This document shows, in pieces, positions 44,663 through 53,135 of a stretch of DNA of 64,000 nucleotides. The notes under the pieces were generated by a model. The model worked only from the letters and a program-made list of their open reading frames with translations. It ran no database searches and was not told the DNA's origin. Made by a program: the position numbers and the translations under genes. The stretch is taken from the NCBI GenBank assembly GCA_963844255.1, contig CAWJNP010000069.1:1-64000 (forward strand), in the 5' to 3' direction. Numbering within the stretch: the stretch's first letter is position 1; each line of letters opens with the position of its first letter. This stretch comes from SZAS-79 sp963844255. GTDB taxonomy: Bacteria > Pseudomonadota > Gammaproteobacteria > Burkholderiales > SG8-39.

Positions 44663-45901
44663 ATGGCCGTACACGCCGACATCGAATCGCCCTATGCCTG
44701 GCGGCGCCTGTGCGCCTCCTTCCTGCTGATGACGCTGGGCGGCTCGGGCATGTACGTGGTCACCGTGGCGCTTCCGGTGCTGCAGAAGGAATTCGGTACC
44801 ACGCGCGCCGATGCCTCGATCCCCTGGCTGTTGACGACGCTCGGTTTCGGATTCGGCGGCATCCTGGTCGGCCGCATCAGCGACCGCTTCGGCATCCTGC
44901 TGCCCTCGATCAGCGGCGCCCTGTTCCTCGGCCTGGGATTCATTTTGGCTGCACAAACGCAGAGCCTGTGGCAATTCGCCGCAATCCAGGGTCTGGTGAT
45001 CGCGATGCTCGGCAGCGCCGCAAGTTTCGGCCCGCTGGTTGCCGACGTCTCGCACTGGTTCTCCAAACGCCGCGGGATCGCGATGGCGATCTGCGTGAGC
45101 GGAAATTTCGCCGCCGGCGCGCTCTGGCCACCGGTGGTACAACACTTCTTCGACAGCATCGGCTGGCGCGCGACCTTCACCGGGCTGGGCGTCGTCTGCA
45201 TGGCTCTGATGCTGCCTCTGGCGATGATGCTTCGCCGGCGCTCGCCGGTTGGTGAGTCGCTGCCCGCAACCGCCAGGGGCGACCAGACGCTGCGGCCCCT
45301 GGGCTTCTCGCCGGCCACCCTGCAGGCCATCCTGTGCGTGGCCGGGCTGTGCTGCTGCATCGCCATGGCCATGCCCCAGGTGCACATCGTCGCGTACTGC
45401 GGCGACCTGGGCTACGGCGCCGCGCGGGGGGCGCAGATGCTCTCGCTCATGCTGGCCGCCGGACTTGCAAGCCGGATCCTCTCGGGCTGGCTGTCCGACA
45501 CGATCGGCGGATTGCGCACCCTGCTGCTCGGCTCGGTCCTGCAGTGCTTCGCGCTCGTGCTGTTCGTGCCCTTCGACGGACTGGGCTCGCTGTACGCGCT
45601 GTCCATCCTGTTCGGTCTTTTCCAGGGCGGGATCGTCCCCGCCTACACGCTGATCGTGCGCGAGTACTTCAGCCCCATGGACGCCGGCCGTCGTACCGGC
45701 GTGGTTCTGCTTGCAGCCCTTTTCGGCATGGGCGTCGGCGGCTGGCTGGGGGGCTGGATCTTCGATTTCACGGGGTCGTACCGCAACGCATTTGCCTTCG
45801 GGGTCGCCGCCAATATCGTCAACATCGCCATCGTAGGCTGGCTGATCCTGCGCGACAGGGGAACCGGTAGAATTGCCCTGCCTCAGACGGTCAGCGCCTG
45901 A
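44663..45901 (+). CDS. MFS transporter (monocarboxylate/oxalate-antiporter type)
   Basis: 412 residues with twelve membrane helices and the inter-helix motif GRISDRFGILLPSISGALFL. The layout (YVVTVALPVLQKEFGTTRAD at the start; a cytoplasmic linker near residue 200) resembles the OxlT/MCT-like branch that carries small carboxylates. It reads toward the ferredoxin and P450 genes 33 bp downstream and may be co-transcribed. Confidence 0.9.
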   Translation: MAVHADIESPYAWRRLCASFLLMTLGGSGMYVVTVALPVLQKEFGTTRADASIPWLLTTLGFGFGGILVGRISDRFGILLPSISGALFLGLGFILAAQTQSLWQFAAIQGLVIAMLGSAASFGPLVADVSHWFSKRRGIAMAICVSGNFAAGALWPPVVQHFFDSIGWRATFTGLGVVCMALMLPLAMMLRRRSPVGESLPATARGDQTLRPLGFSPATLQAILCVAGLCCCIAMAMPQVHIVAYCGDLGYGAARGAQMLSLMLAAGLASRILSGWLSDTIGGLRTLLLGSVLQCFALVLFVPFDGLGSLYALSILFGLFQGGIVPAYTLIVREYFSPMDAGRRTGVVLLAALFGMGVGGWLGGWIFDFTGSYRNAFAFGVAANIVNIAIVGWLILRDRGTGRIALPQTVSA

Positions 45902-45934
45902 GCAATTGTCCAATCCCCGCCTAAGGATTTGCAG

Positions 45935-46255
45935 ATGCCCAAAGTCACCTTCATCGAACACAACGGCACGCGACACGAGGTAAACGCCGCCCCCGGGCTT
46001 TCACTGATGCGCGCGGCGGTCGACAACAAGGTACCGGGCATCGACGCCGATTGCGGCGGCCAGTGCGCCTGCGCGACCTGCCACGTGTATATCGATCCGG
46101 CCTGGGAGTCCAAGGTCGGCACCCGCAGCGAAATGGAAGAAGACATGCTTAATTTTGCTGCCACGACCCAACCCAACTCGCGCCTGTCCTGCCAGATCGC
46201 AATCACCGAGGCGCTGGACGGTCTCGTCGTAACGATGCCTGAAGGACAGCACTGA
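45935..46255 (+). CDS. [2Fe-2S] ferredoxin (adrenodoxin type)
   Basis: 106 residues. Cluster ligands Cys40, Cys46, Cys49 and Cys86 follow the C-x5-C-x2-C-x(36)-C adrenodoxin/putidaredoxin pattern, with an extra Cys44. AAGGA precedes ATG 45935. Next to the P450 gene it is the obvious electron donor. A ferredoxin reductase gene is not in the window. Confidence 0.95.
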   Translation: MPKVTFIEHNGTRHEVNAAPGLSLMRAAVDNKVPGIDADCGGQCACATCHVYIDPAWESKVGTRSEMEEDMLNFAATTQPNSRLSCQIAITEALDGLVVTMPEGQH

Positions 46256-46287
46256 AATAACGCGGAACACGCACAAGGAGACGCGCA

Positions 46288-47556
46288 ATGAACCAGGCAG
46301 CCATCACCCGCAATGCGCTGGCAGAAAAGGCCCGCGAAGAAGCGTTCAGCATGCCGCTGGACCAGATAGACGTCAGCAAGCCACGCCTGTTTCAGGAAGA
46401 CACGGTCAACCATTACTTCGAACGGTTGCGCCGCGACGATCCGGTGCACTTCCATACCAACGATTTCTACGGCAGTTTCTGGTCGGTGACCAAGTACAAG
46501 GACATCATGTCCGTGGACACCAACCACAAGGTGTACTCCTCGGACTGGTCGCAGGGCGGCATCTCGATCTTTTCGGCACCCATGGAAAACCGGCTGCAGA
46601 TGTTCATCTCCATGGACCAGCCCAAGCACGACGAACAGCGTAAAAGCGTCAGCCCCATTGTGGCGCCGGGCAACCTCGCCTCGATGGAAGCGCTGATCCG
46701 CTCGAGGACGCAGAAGGTGCTCGACGAACTGCCGCGCAACGAAACCTTCGACTGGGTCGAACGCGTGTCGATCGAGCTCACCACGATGATGCTGGCCACG
46801 CTGTTCGATTTTCCGTTCGAGGACAGGAAGCTCCTGACCTGGTGGTCCAACGTGGCCACCTCCACCCCGGAAGTCGACCACATCGTCGAGTCGCAGGAAG
46901 CGCGCCTCGCCGAACTCGGCAAGATGGCCGCCTACTTCACCAGACTGTGGAACGAGCGGGTCAACGCGCCGCCCAAGAACGACCTCATCTCGATGCTCGC
47001 GCACGCGCCGGCCACGCGCAACATGTCGCCGCGCGAATTCATGGGCAACCTCGTCCTGCTGATCGTCGGCGGCAACGACACCACACGCAACTCGATGAGC
47101 GGCGGCGTGCTCGCGCTGCATGACAATCCCGCAGAGTTCGCGAAGCTGCGCGCCAATCCTGCGCTCGTCGACAGCATGGTGCCGGAGATCATCCGCTGGC
47201 AGACGCCGCTGCCGCACATGCGCCGCACCGCGCTTGTCGACACGGAGCTCGGCGGGAAACAGATCAAGAAGGGTGACAAGGTGATCATGTGGTACTACTC
47301 GGGCAACCGGGACGCCGAGTCGATTGACAATCCAGACCAGTTCATCATCGACCGGGAGCGGCCACGCCAGCACCTCTCGTTCGGGTTCGGCATCCATCGC
47401 TGCGTGGGCAACCGGCTGGCGGAAATGCAACTGAAGATCCTCTGGGAGGAGATCCTCAAGCGCTTTCCCGCGATCGAAGTGGTGGGTGAGCCGCAGCGCG
47501 TGCTCTCCAATTTCGTACGCGGGTTCACGCACCTGCCGGTGCGCATTCCGGGCTGA
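46288..47556 (+). CDS. Cytochrome P450, CYP153-like
   Basis: 422 residues. Seen: FYGSFWSVTKYKDIMSVDTN, MDQPKHDEQRKSVSPIVAPG, I-helix oxygen-activation LLIVGGNDTTRNSMSGGVLA, ExxR in MVPEIIRWQTPLPHMRRTAL, and the heme loop LSFGFGIHRCVGNRLAEMQL with Cys372. These strings are those of CYP153, whose members hydroxylate terminal carbons of alkanes, fatty acids or terpenes. AAGGAG precedes the ATG. Soluble, cytosolic. Confidence 0.94.
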   Translation: MNQAAITRNALAEKAREEAFSMPLDQIDVSKPRLFQEDTVNHYFERLRRDDPVHFHTNDFYGSFWSVTKYKDIMSVDTNHKVYSSDWSQGGISIFSAPMENRLQMFISMDQPKHDEQRKSVSPIVAPGNLASMEALIRSRTQKVLDELPRNETFDWVERVSIELTTMMLATLFDFPFEDRKLLTWWSNVATSTPEVDHIVESQEARLAELGKMAAYFTRLWNERVNAPPKNDLISMLAHAPATRNMSPREFMGNLVLLIVGGNDTTRNSMSGGVLALHDNPAEFAKLRANPALVDSMVPEIIRWQTPLPHMRRTALVDTELGGKQIKKGDKVIMWYYSGNRDAESIDNPDQFIIDRERPRQHLSFGFGIHRCVGNRLAEMQLKILWEEILKRFPAIEVVGEPQRVLSNFVRGFTHLPVRIPG

Positions 47557-47609
47557 GCAGGGCGGGAGGAATCAACCGTAGTGTTGATATAAAAATGGAG
47601 ACAATCAAA

Positions 47610-48641
47610 ATGAAAAGAACAGGGATATTTCTCGCCTTCACGGCGACGTTCGGCCTGATGGCCCTCCCCGGGGCAATCAACGCGCAGGACAAGAAACCGA
47701 TCGAGCTGCGCTACAGCTCCGGCGCGCCGCCCAAGGGCAATCCCTGGGTGATGCAGATCGAGCGCTTCGCCAAGGACGTCGGCGAGGAGAGCCAGGGCAG
47801 ATTGAAGATCCAGCCGTTCTTCGCGTCGCAACTGGGCAGCGAGCAGGACACCGTGCAGCAGGTCGCGCGCGGGCGCATCGACATGGGCGGCTACTCGGCG
47901 GGCGCCTCGGCACTGGTCGTTCCGGAGGTTTCACTGCTCCTGATGCCGTTCTACTTCAAGGACACGGAGGAACTCGACTGCGTGCTCGACAAGGCGATGG
48001 TTGCTCCGGTGACCGAGCTGTTCGCCAGGAAGGGCGTGCACTTTCTAGGCTGGACGGAAGTCGGCAGCATCGACTTCTACGGAAAGAAACCGTTCATGGC
48101 GCCGGCCGACCTGAACGGGGTCAAGGCGGCAAGCTATGCCAACAAGACGCAATCGCTGTTCTTCACCTCAATGGGCGCCAATCCCAACCCGCTCGGCCTG
48201 CCCGAATGGATTCCAGCCTTCCAGTCGGGACTGGCCGAAGTGGTCATGACGCCGATCACCTACGCACTGCCCTCCGGACTGACCAAGGTTGCGCCGGTGG
48301 CCTCGAGGGTCGGATTGTATGACGCACCCGCGCTCACCCTGATGAACAAGGCAACCTACGACAAGCTGTCGAAAGACGATCAGGCCGCCCTGAACCGTGC
48401 GTCCGAACGCAACCCTTCGGCCAAAATGCGCGCCGAAGTGCGTGGCTTCGAGAAAGTCCTGTTCGGCATGCACGAAAAGGCGGGTGGAAAGGTTGTGACC
48501 GCGACACCCGAGCAACGCGCAGCCTGGCGCAAGGCAATGGAGCCCGTCTACCCGCAGATCGTGAAACAGACCAGCGCCGGCAGCGAGGCTTTCTACGGAA
48601 CAATGGAGACCGGTCGCAAGGCCTGCGCTAAGAACGGCTGA
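47610..48641 (+). CDS. TRAP transporter substrate-binding protein (DctP-like)
   Basis: 343 residues with a signal peptide (cleavage near INAQ). Seen: IELRYSSGAPPKGNPWVMQI, RLKIQPFFASQLGSEQDTVQ, a specificity strand LNGVKAASYANKTQSLFFTS and the C-terminal helix. ATG 47610 is favoured because TGGAG lies 9 nt before it; an in-frame ATG at 47595 is the alternative. First gene of the second TRAP cluster; it starts 53 bp after the P450 gene. Confidence 0.92.
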   Translation: MKRTGIFLAFTATFGLMALPGAINAQDKKPIELRYSSGAPPKGNPWVMQIERFAKDVGEESQGRLKIQPFFASQLGSEQDTVQQVARGRIDMGGYSAGASALVVPEVSLLLMPFYFKDTEELDCVLDKAMVAPVTELFARKGVHFLGWTEVGSIDFYGKKPFMAPADLNGVKAASYANKTQSLFFTSMGANPNPLGLPEWIPAFQSGLAEVVMTPITYALPSGLTKVAPVASRVGLYDAPALTLMNKATYDKLSKDDQAALNRASERNPSAKMRAEVRGFEKVLFGMHEKAGGKVVTATPEQRAAWRKAMEPVYPQIVKQTSAGSEAFYGTMETGRKACAKNG

Positions 48642-48642
48642 C

Positions 48643-49200
48643 GTGAATACGGGTGACGGCGGCGTTCCGCCCGCTGCTCGCCGGCTGATCGGCGGCTGGC
48701 ATCGAATCGAGTGCCTGATCGCGGTCAGCGCCTTCGGCTTCATTGCCCTGGTGCTGATCCTCGACGTGGCCGGGCGGGAACTGCTGGCTCCCGTGTACCG
48801 GATGTTCGGCATCAAGGGCGCGGCCGGCGTGTTCGCCGCGCAGAAGATGTCGGTGTATGCGCTGGTCATCGGCAGCTTCTGCGGGATCGGCATCGCGACG
48901 GCCACCGGCAGCCATCTGCTGCCGCGCGTCGGGTTCGGCTGGATCCCGAAGCACTGGGGTCCGAGCATGGATCGCGCCGCCGACGTGGTCACCGCTCTGT
49001 TCATGCTCGGTGTGGCCTACTACGGCTTCGTCTACGTGCAATCTTCCGCTGCCGCGGGCCTGCGCGCCCAGGGCTTCGACATTCCCATATGGCCGATCCA
49101 GCTGGCGATACCACTGGGCTTCGTCTCGGCAGCACTGCGCTATTTCCTTTTCGCCCTGTGGCCGGGGTTGCGCCCGCTGCCACCCGAGTTCCAGGAATGA
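48643..49200 (+). CDS. TRAP transporter small permease (DctQ-like)
   Basis: 185 residues, GTG start 1 bp after the receptor stop. Four hydrophobic segments (LIAVSAFGFIALVLILDVAG, KMSVYALVIGSFCGIGIATA, ADVVTALFMLGVAYYGFVYV, IQLAIPLGFVSAALRYFLFA) fit DctQ. It overlaps the large permease by 4 bp. Confidence 0.9.
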   Translation: MNTGDGGVPPAARRLIGGWHRIECLIAVSAFGFIALVLILDVAGRELLAPVYRMFGIKGAAGVFAAQKMSVYALVIGSFCGIGIATATGSHLLPRVGFGWIPKHWGPSMDRAADVVTALFMLGVAYYGFVYVQSSAAAGLRAQGFDIPIWPIQLAIPLGFVSAALRYFLFALWPGLRPLPPEFQE

Positions 49201-50465
49201 CCGGCCTCTGGCTGCTCCCGCTGGTCGGGCTGCTGCTCCTGCTGCGCCAGCCCCTGATGGTGACGCTGCTCGCCGTATGCGCCTTTGTGCAGATCGTGTG
49301 GGGCAAGGGCCAGCTCGATTACATCCTGGAGGACATGTGGGTGGCACTCGACAAGGAACTGATCCTGTCGATTCCGCTGTTCATCCTCTGTGGCAACGTC
49401 ATGACGCTGGGGAGCACCGCAAAGCGCCTTATCCGCATCATGGCCGCGATCACACGCCCTCTGCCCGGCGGGCTTGCGGTATCGGCGGTGCTCAGCTGCG
49501 GCGTGTTCGCGGCGATATCGGGCTCTTCGATCGTCACCATGCTGGCCATCGGCACGGTGATGTATCCCGCCATGCGCGCGGCGAACTACGACAACAAGTT
49601 TGCACTGGGCACGATCATGTCGGGCGGAACGCTTGGGATCATCATCCCGCCCTCGATTCCGATGATCATCTACGGGCTGGTCACTGAAGCGTCGGTGACG
49701 GACCTGTTTCTCGCGGGCGTAGGCCCCGGAATCCTGATCCTCATCGTGCTCTCCGCCTATGCGCTCTGGGTCAACCGTGCGATGCCGCCGCAGTCCTTCG
49801 ATCTCGCGGAACTCAAGATCGCGTGCCGCGAAGGGGTCTGGGCCGCTGCGATGCCGGTCATCCTGCTCGGCGGAATCTACAGCGGTTATTTCACCGCCAC
49901 CGAAGCCGCAGCGGTCGCCCTGCTCTATGCGGTCCTCATCGAAGTGTACGTGCACAAGGAAATGCGGCTCAAGGATTTCTACCAGGTCGTGCTCGACACT
50001 TCCAAGCTCGGCGGCTCGCTGTTCCCGGTCTTGGCGGTCGCGCTGAGCCTGAACATCGTGCTGATCGAGCACCGCGTCCCCGGGATGATGGTCGAATTCA
50101 TGCAGGGATTCATCACCAGCCCATTGATGTTCATGCTGCTGGTCAACCTGCTGCTGCTGGTCGTGGGATGCCTGATGACCACCGGCGAGGCGATCCTGAT
50201 CCTCGCACCGCTGCTCGCGCCGGTGGCGCAGGCTTACGGGTACGACAAGATCGTGTTCGGCGTGATCATGATTCTCAACCTCGAGATCGGTTTCCTCACC
50301 CCGCCAGTCGGATTGAATCTTATCGTGGCAATGTCCGCCTTCAGGCAGCCCTTCGGCCTGCTCGTCAGGGCCGCAGGCCCGTTCATCGTGATGATGCTCG
50401 CCTGCCTGGCGATCGTCGTGTGGCAACCCTGGATCGCGATGTATCTGGTGAACGGGAAGTTCTGA
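49197..50465 (+). CDS. TRAP transporter large permease (DctM-like)
   Basis: 422 residues with about twelve membrane helices. Seen: VFAAISGSSIVTMLAIGTVM, GGTLGIIIPPSIPMIIYGLV, GYFTATEAAAVALLYAVLIE and LNLEIGFLTPPVGLNLIVAM, all family signatures. ATG 49197 is fixed by the ATGA overlap with the small permease. It completes the second TRAP system. Confidence 0.95.
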   Translation: MTGLWLLPLVGLLLLLRQPLMVTLLAVCAFVQIVWGKGQLDYILEDMWVALDKELILSIPLFILCGNVMTLGSTAKRLIRIMAAITRPLPGGLAVSAVLSCGVFAAISGSSIVTMLAIGTVMYPAMRAANYDNKFALGTIMSGGTLGIIIPPSIPMIIYGLVTEASVTDLFLAGVGPGILILIVLSAYALWVNRAMPPQSFDLAELKIACREGVWAAAMPVILLGGIYSGYFTATEAAAVALLYAVLIEVYVHKEMRLKDFYQVVLDTSKLGGSLFPVLAVALSLNIVLIEHRVPGMMVEFMQGFITSPLMFMLLVNLLLLVVGCLMTTGEAILILAPLLAPVAQAYGYDKIVFGVIMILNLEIGFLTPPVGLNLIVAMSAFRQPFGLLVRAAGPFIVMMLACLAIVVWQPWIAMYLVNGKF

Positions 50466-50481
50466 GCCCTGAGGAGCCACC

Positions 50482-50886
50482 ATGCGACGCATGTGCCTGG
50501 GACTGCTTGTCTGCGTTGCGACCGATGCCGCGGCCGACTGGACGCTGACGGGTGGCGTCACCGACATCTTTTCGGCCTACGCCGACATTGCGAGTGCGCG
50601 CAGGATCGAGTCAGGCCATGTGCAGATGTGGGGGCTGTATAACTTCAGCCGGCCCGACGTCGCTGTCACGGGGCACAAGCACCAGTCGACGCGTTCGCTG
50701 CGCGAATACGATTGCACCGTGCCGCAGGTGCGCCTGCTGTCATTCGTCGATCATTCGGAAGCCATGGGCACGGGGGCCATGATCTCGGCCGGCAATCCGG
50801 GCGACGTGCAGCTGCCCGGACGCTGGGAGGCGGTGGTACCCGGCGCAGTTGACGAGGCGTTCTGGAAGGCTGCCTGCGGGAAGTGA
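50482..50886 (+). CDS. Surface-adhesin-E-like secreted protein
   Basis: 134 residues with a signal peptide (cleavage near AAAD). Seen: IFSAYADIASARRIESGHVQ, MWGLYNFSRPD, STRSLREYDCTVPQVRLLSF and EAMGTGAMISA, the pattern of the small adhesin-E-like periplasmic/surface domain with a conserved Cys pair (second Cys near the C-terminus). Function in this organism unknown. AGGAG precedes the ATG. Confidence 0.8.
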   Translation: MRRMCLGLLVCVATDAAADWTLTGGVTDIFSAYADIASARRIESGHVQMWGLYNFSRPDVAVTGHKHQSTRSLREYDCTVPQVRLLSFVDHSEAMGTGAMISAGNPGDVQLPGRWEAVVPGAVDEAFWKAACGK

Positions 50887-50896
50887 GATGCCCGCG

Positions 50897-51517
50897 TCAC
50901 CAGCGCTGGCCGAGCCGGCGCAGCGCGTCCTGCGCTGCTGCGTTCCCCTGCGCGGCGGAAAGCCGGTACCAGTACGCCGCTTCGGCCTGATCAGCAGCCA
51001 CTCCCTTGCCCAAGAGGTAGGCGTCGCCCAGCGCCAGTTGCGCTCCGGCATGGCCCTGCGCAGCGGCCTTGAACCACCATTCGACCGCAAGTGCCTCGTT
51101 CTTTTCGACCACCAGGCCGAGCGCGTAACGGCTGGCGAGGACGTTCTGCGCCGGCGCAAAACCCTGTTCCGCCGATTTGCGCAGCCACCGCTGCGCCTCG
51201 GTCGCGTCGCGCGCCACTCCGGCGCCGATGCCGTAGGCAATGCTGAGATTGAACTGCGCGGTCGCATGTCCCTGGTCGGCCGCCTTGCGCCACCAGAGGA
51301 TCGCCGCACCCGGATCCCGGTCAACACCCTGGCCCTGCATGTACAAGTGCGCGAGGCGGTTCTGCGCGCTCGGGTTGCCCGCCTTCGCGAGAGGAAGGAA
51401 CTGCGCCGCAGCGGCCGCATAGTCCTTGGCGTTGTAGGCCGCGACGGCTTCATCGAGGCCCGCCCGCGCAATGGAGGGCACAGACACGAATAACGGAAGC
51501 AGGCACGCAAGCATCAT
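50897..51517 (-). CDS. Secreted SEL1-repeat protein
   Basis: About 206 residues: signal peptide (cleavage near IARA/G), then four SEL1 repeats (AQNRLAHLYMQGQGVDRDPG, AQFNLSIAYGIGAGVARDAT, AQNVLASRYALGLVVEKNEA, AQLALGDAYLLGKGVAADQA). SEL1 proteins are helical adaptors. The start is uncertain between ATG 51517 and 51514. It converges with the adhesin-E-like gene 10 bp away and lies 25 bp downstream of the cyclase gene. Confidence 0.88.
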   Translation of the reverse strand: MMLACLLPLFVSVPSIARAGLDEAVAAYNAKDYAAAAAQFLPLAKAGNPSAQNRLAHLYMQGQGVDRDPGAAILWWRKAADQGHATAQFNLSIAYGIGAGVARDATEAQRWLRKSAEQGFAPAQNVLASRYALGLVVEKNEALAVEWWFKAAAQGHAGAQLALGDAYLLGKGVAADQAEAAYWYRLSAAQGNAAAQDALRRLGQRW

Positions 51518-51542
51518 TCGCGCGCAGCCCCGGTTCGAACGC

Positions 51543-53135
51543 CTACTCAAGCGAAAATACCTCGACCTCGGCCACCCTGCCCTTCACGCGTACCGCGGAG
51601 AGCGGCTTCAAGGGATAGGTCGACGCAATGCGCTCGCGGGTCGCTCCGCTCAGCAGGATATGGGTGCCGAATTCCTTGTTCAGCGACTGGATGCGGGAAG
51701 TCAGGTTGACCGCGTCTCCGACCAGCGCATACGACAGACGCTCGGCGCTCCCGATGTTTCCTGCAATCACGGTGCCGGTGTGGATGCCGATGCCGTGACG
51801 CAGAGGCATCTTGCCCGCCTCCGTCCGCTTTGCGTTCCAGGCTTGCAGACGGCTGCGCATTTCCAGGGCCGCGCGCACCGCCGCCTCGGCATGTCCGGAA
51901 TCCGGAACCGGCGCACCGAACACCGCCTCGATCTCGTCGCCGATGTACTGCAGCACCAGCCCGCCGTGCGCGCGGATCGCGGTATCCATCTCGGTAAAAT
52001 AGGCGTTCAGGTCGGCCACCACTTCGGCTGCCGAGTGCGATTCGACCCAGGGGGTGAAATCGCGCAGGTCGGAGAAAAGGATCGTGACCTCGCGCTGCCC
52101 ACCGGCCGGCGAGGCGCGTCCGGCGAGGATCTCGTCGCGCACCTCCGGGCTGACGTATTTTCCGAAGGTCTCGCGAATCGACTCGCGCTCGCGCAGTCCG
52201 GCGACCATGCGGTTGAATCCCTCGGCGACTGCGCCGATCTCGTCGTTCGACACCACCGCGCAGTGCGTGTCCAGCGCGCCCCGCTCGACTTCCGCCATCG
52301 CCGCCTGCACTTCGCGCAGGGGCTCGGCAACGCTGCCGGCGACGAAGCCCGCAAGCCGCACCGCCACCGTCAGGGTCACCGCCGCGATCACCGCCACCAC
52401 CAGAATCAGGTTGCGGATGATGGTCTCCGCCGTAGCTGCATCCACGCCGAGCAGCGCATAGGCGCGTGAGACCGCGGCCACCGACAGCACCCCCGCCGGC
52501 ACCAGGCTCATCAGCAGGAACACCGCCACCATGCGAGTGCGCACGCGCAGGCGCGGTGCCTTGATTCCGCTCAGATTGCCCAGAGGAAACAGGCGCGGCA
52601 GTTCGCCGCGCCAAACGCGCTCGACACTGAAGAACACGCTCGCGGCCACCACGGGACCGGCGACGAAAGTCATCCCGAACACCTGGCGCAGGGCACGCAT
52701 CAGCGTGAACTCCCCCACCGCCAACGGCAGGAACACGCCCCAGATCAACGCCGCCACGAGCCAGCCGACGCACGAAACCAGCGCGAAGAACGCGGGCAGG
52801 AACAGGGCCCGGCGGCGCAGCTCGTCGCCTTTTGCGCCGGCCGGTATCGCACCCGGGAGCGCGATCACCGGCCGCGACCAGCGCGAACTGAAGCCGCGCC
52901 CGACCGAAAACAGCAGGGCGAAGGACACCATGAAGAAGATCCACAGCCCGTTGCTCACGCTCGGGCCACCGCGTACCGCGAACGGGTCGAGGAAATTGAA
53001 GTACACGAAGGTCAGCAGCGCGCCGGCGAGGTTGCCCATTACCGTCATCCACATCAGGCGCCTTCCCAGCGCCCTGCCGTGGCTGCCATGCGCGATGTCC
53101 GCGCCGGCCCCGCCCTGTTCAGCGGAGGGGTTCAA
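51543..53135 (-). CDS. Membrane-bound class III adenylate cyclase with HAMP domain
   Basis: Up to 530 residues. The N-terminal 250 hold about six membrane helices with no clear sensor family. A HAMP linker follows (RLAGFVAGSVAEPLREVQAA), then the cyclase domain (about 345-525): first metal Asp in ILFSDLRDFTPWVES, second in LQYIGDEIEAVFGAP, and GDAVNLTSRIQSLNKEFGTH. The usual adenine-reading Lys before IGD is Gln here. The start is uncertain: TTG 53135 overlaps the epoxide hydrolase gene by 17 bp, while ATG 53054 would remove 27 residues. Confidence 0.9.
   Translation of the reverse strand: MNPSAEQGGAGADIAHGSHGRALGRRLMWMTVMGNLAGALLTFVYFNFLDPFAVRGGPSVSNGLWIFFMVSFALLFSVGRGFSSRWSRPVIALPGAIPAGAKGDELRRRALFLPAFFALVSCVGWLVAALIWGVFLPLAVGEFTLMRALRQVFGMTFVAGPVVAASVFFSVERVWRGELPRLFPLGNLSGIKAPRLRVRTRMVAVFLLMSLVPAGVLSVAAVSRAYALLGVDAATAETIIRNLILVVAVIAAVTLTVAVRLAGFVAGSVAEPLREVQAAMAEVERGALDTHCAVVSNDEIGAVAEGFNRMVAGLRERESIRETFGKYVSPEVRDEILAGRASPAGGQREVTILFSDLRDFTPWVESHSAAEVVADLNAYFTEMDTAIRAHGGLVLQYIGDEIEAVFGAPVPDSGHAEAAVRAALEMRSRLQAWNAKRTEAGKMPLRHGIGIHTGTVIAGNIGSAERLSYALVGDAVNLTSRIQSLNKEFGTHILLSGATRERIASTYPLKPLSAVRVKGRVAEVEVFSLE

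Noticed and set aside
43574..45976. 800-codon minus-strand open frame
   Set aside because: It is the mirror of the GDPD, rhomboid and MFS genes; composition is His/Asp/Gln-rich as expected for an antisense frame in GC-rich DNA.
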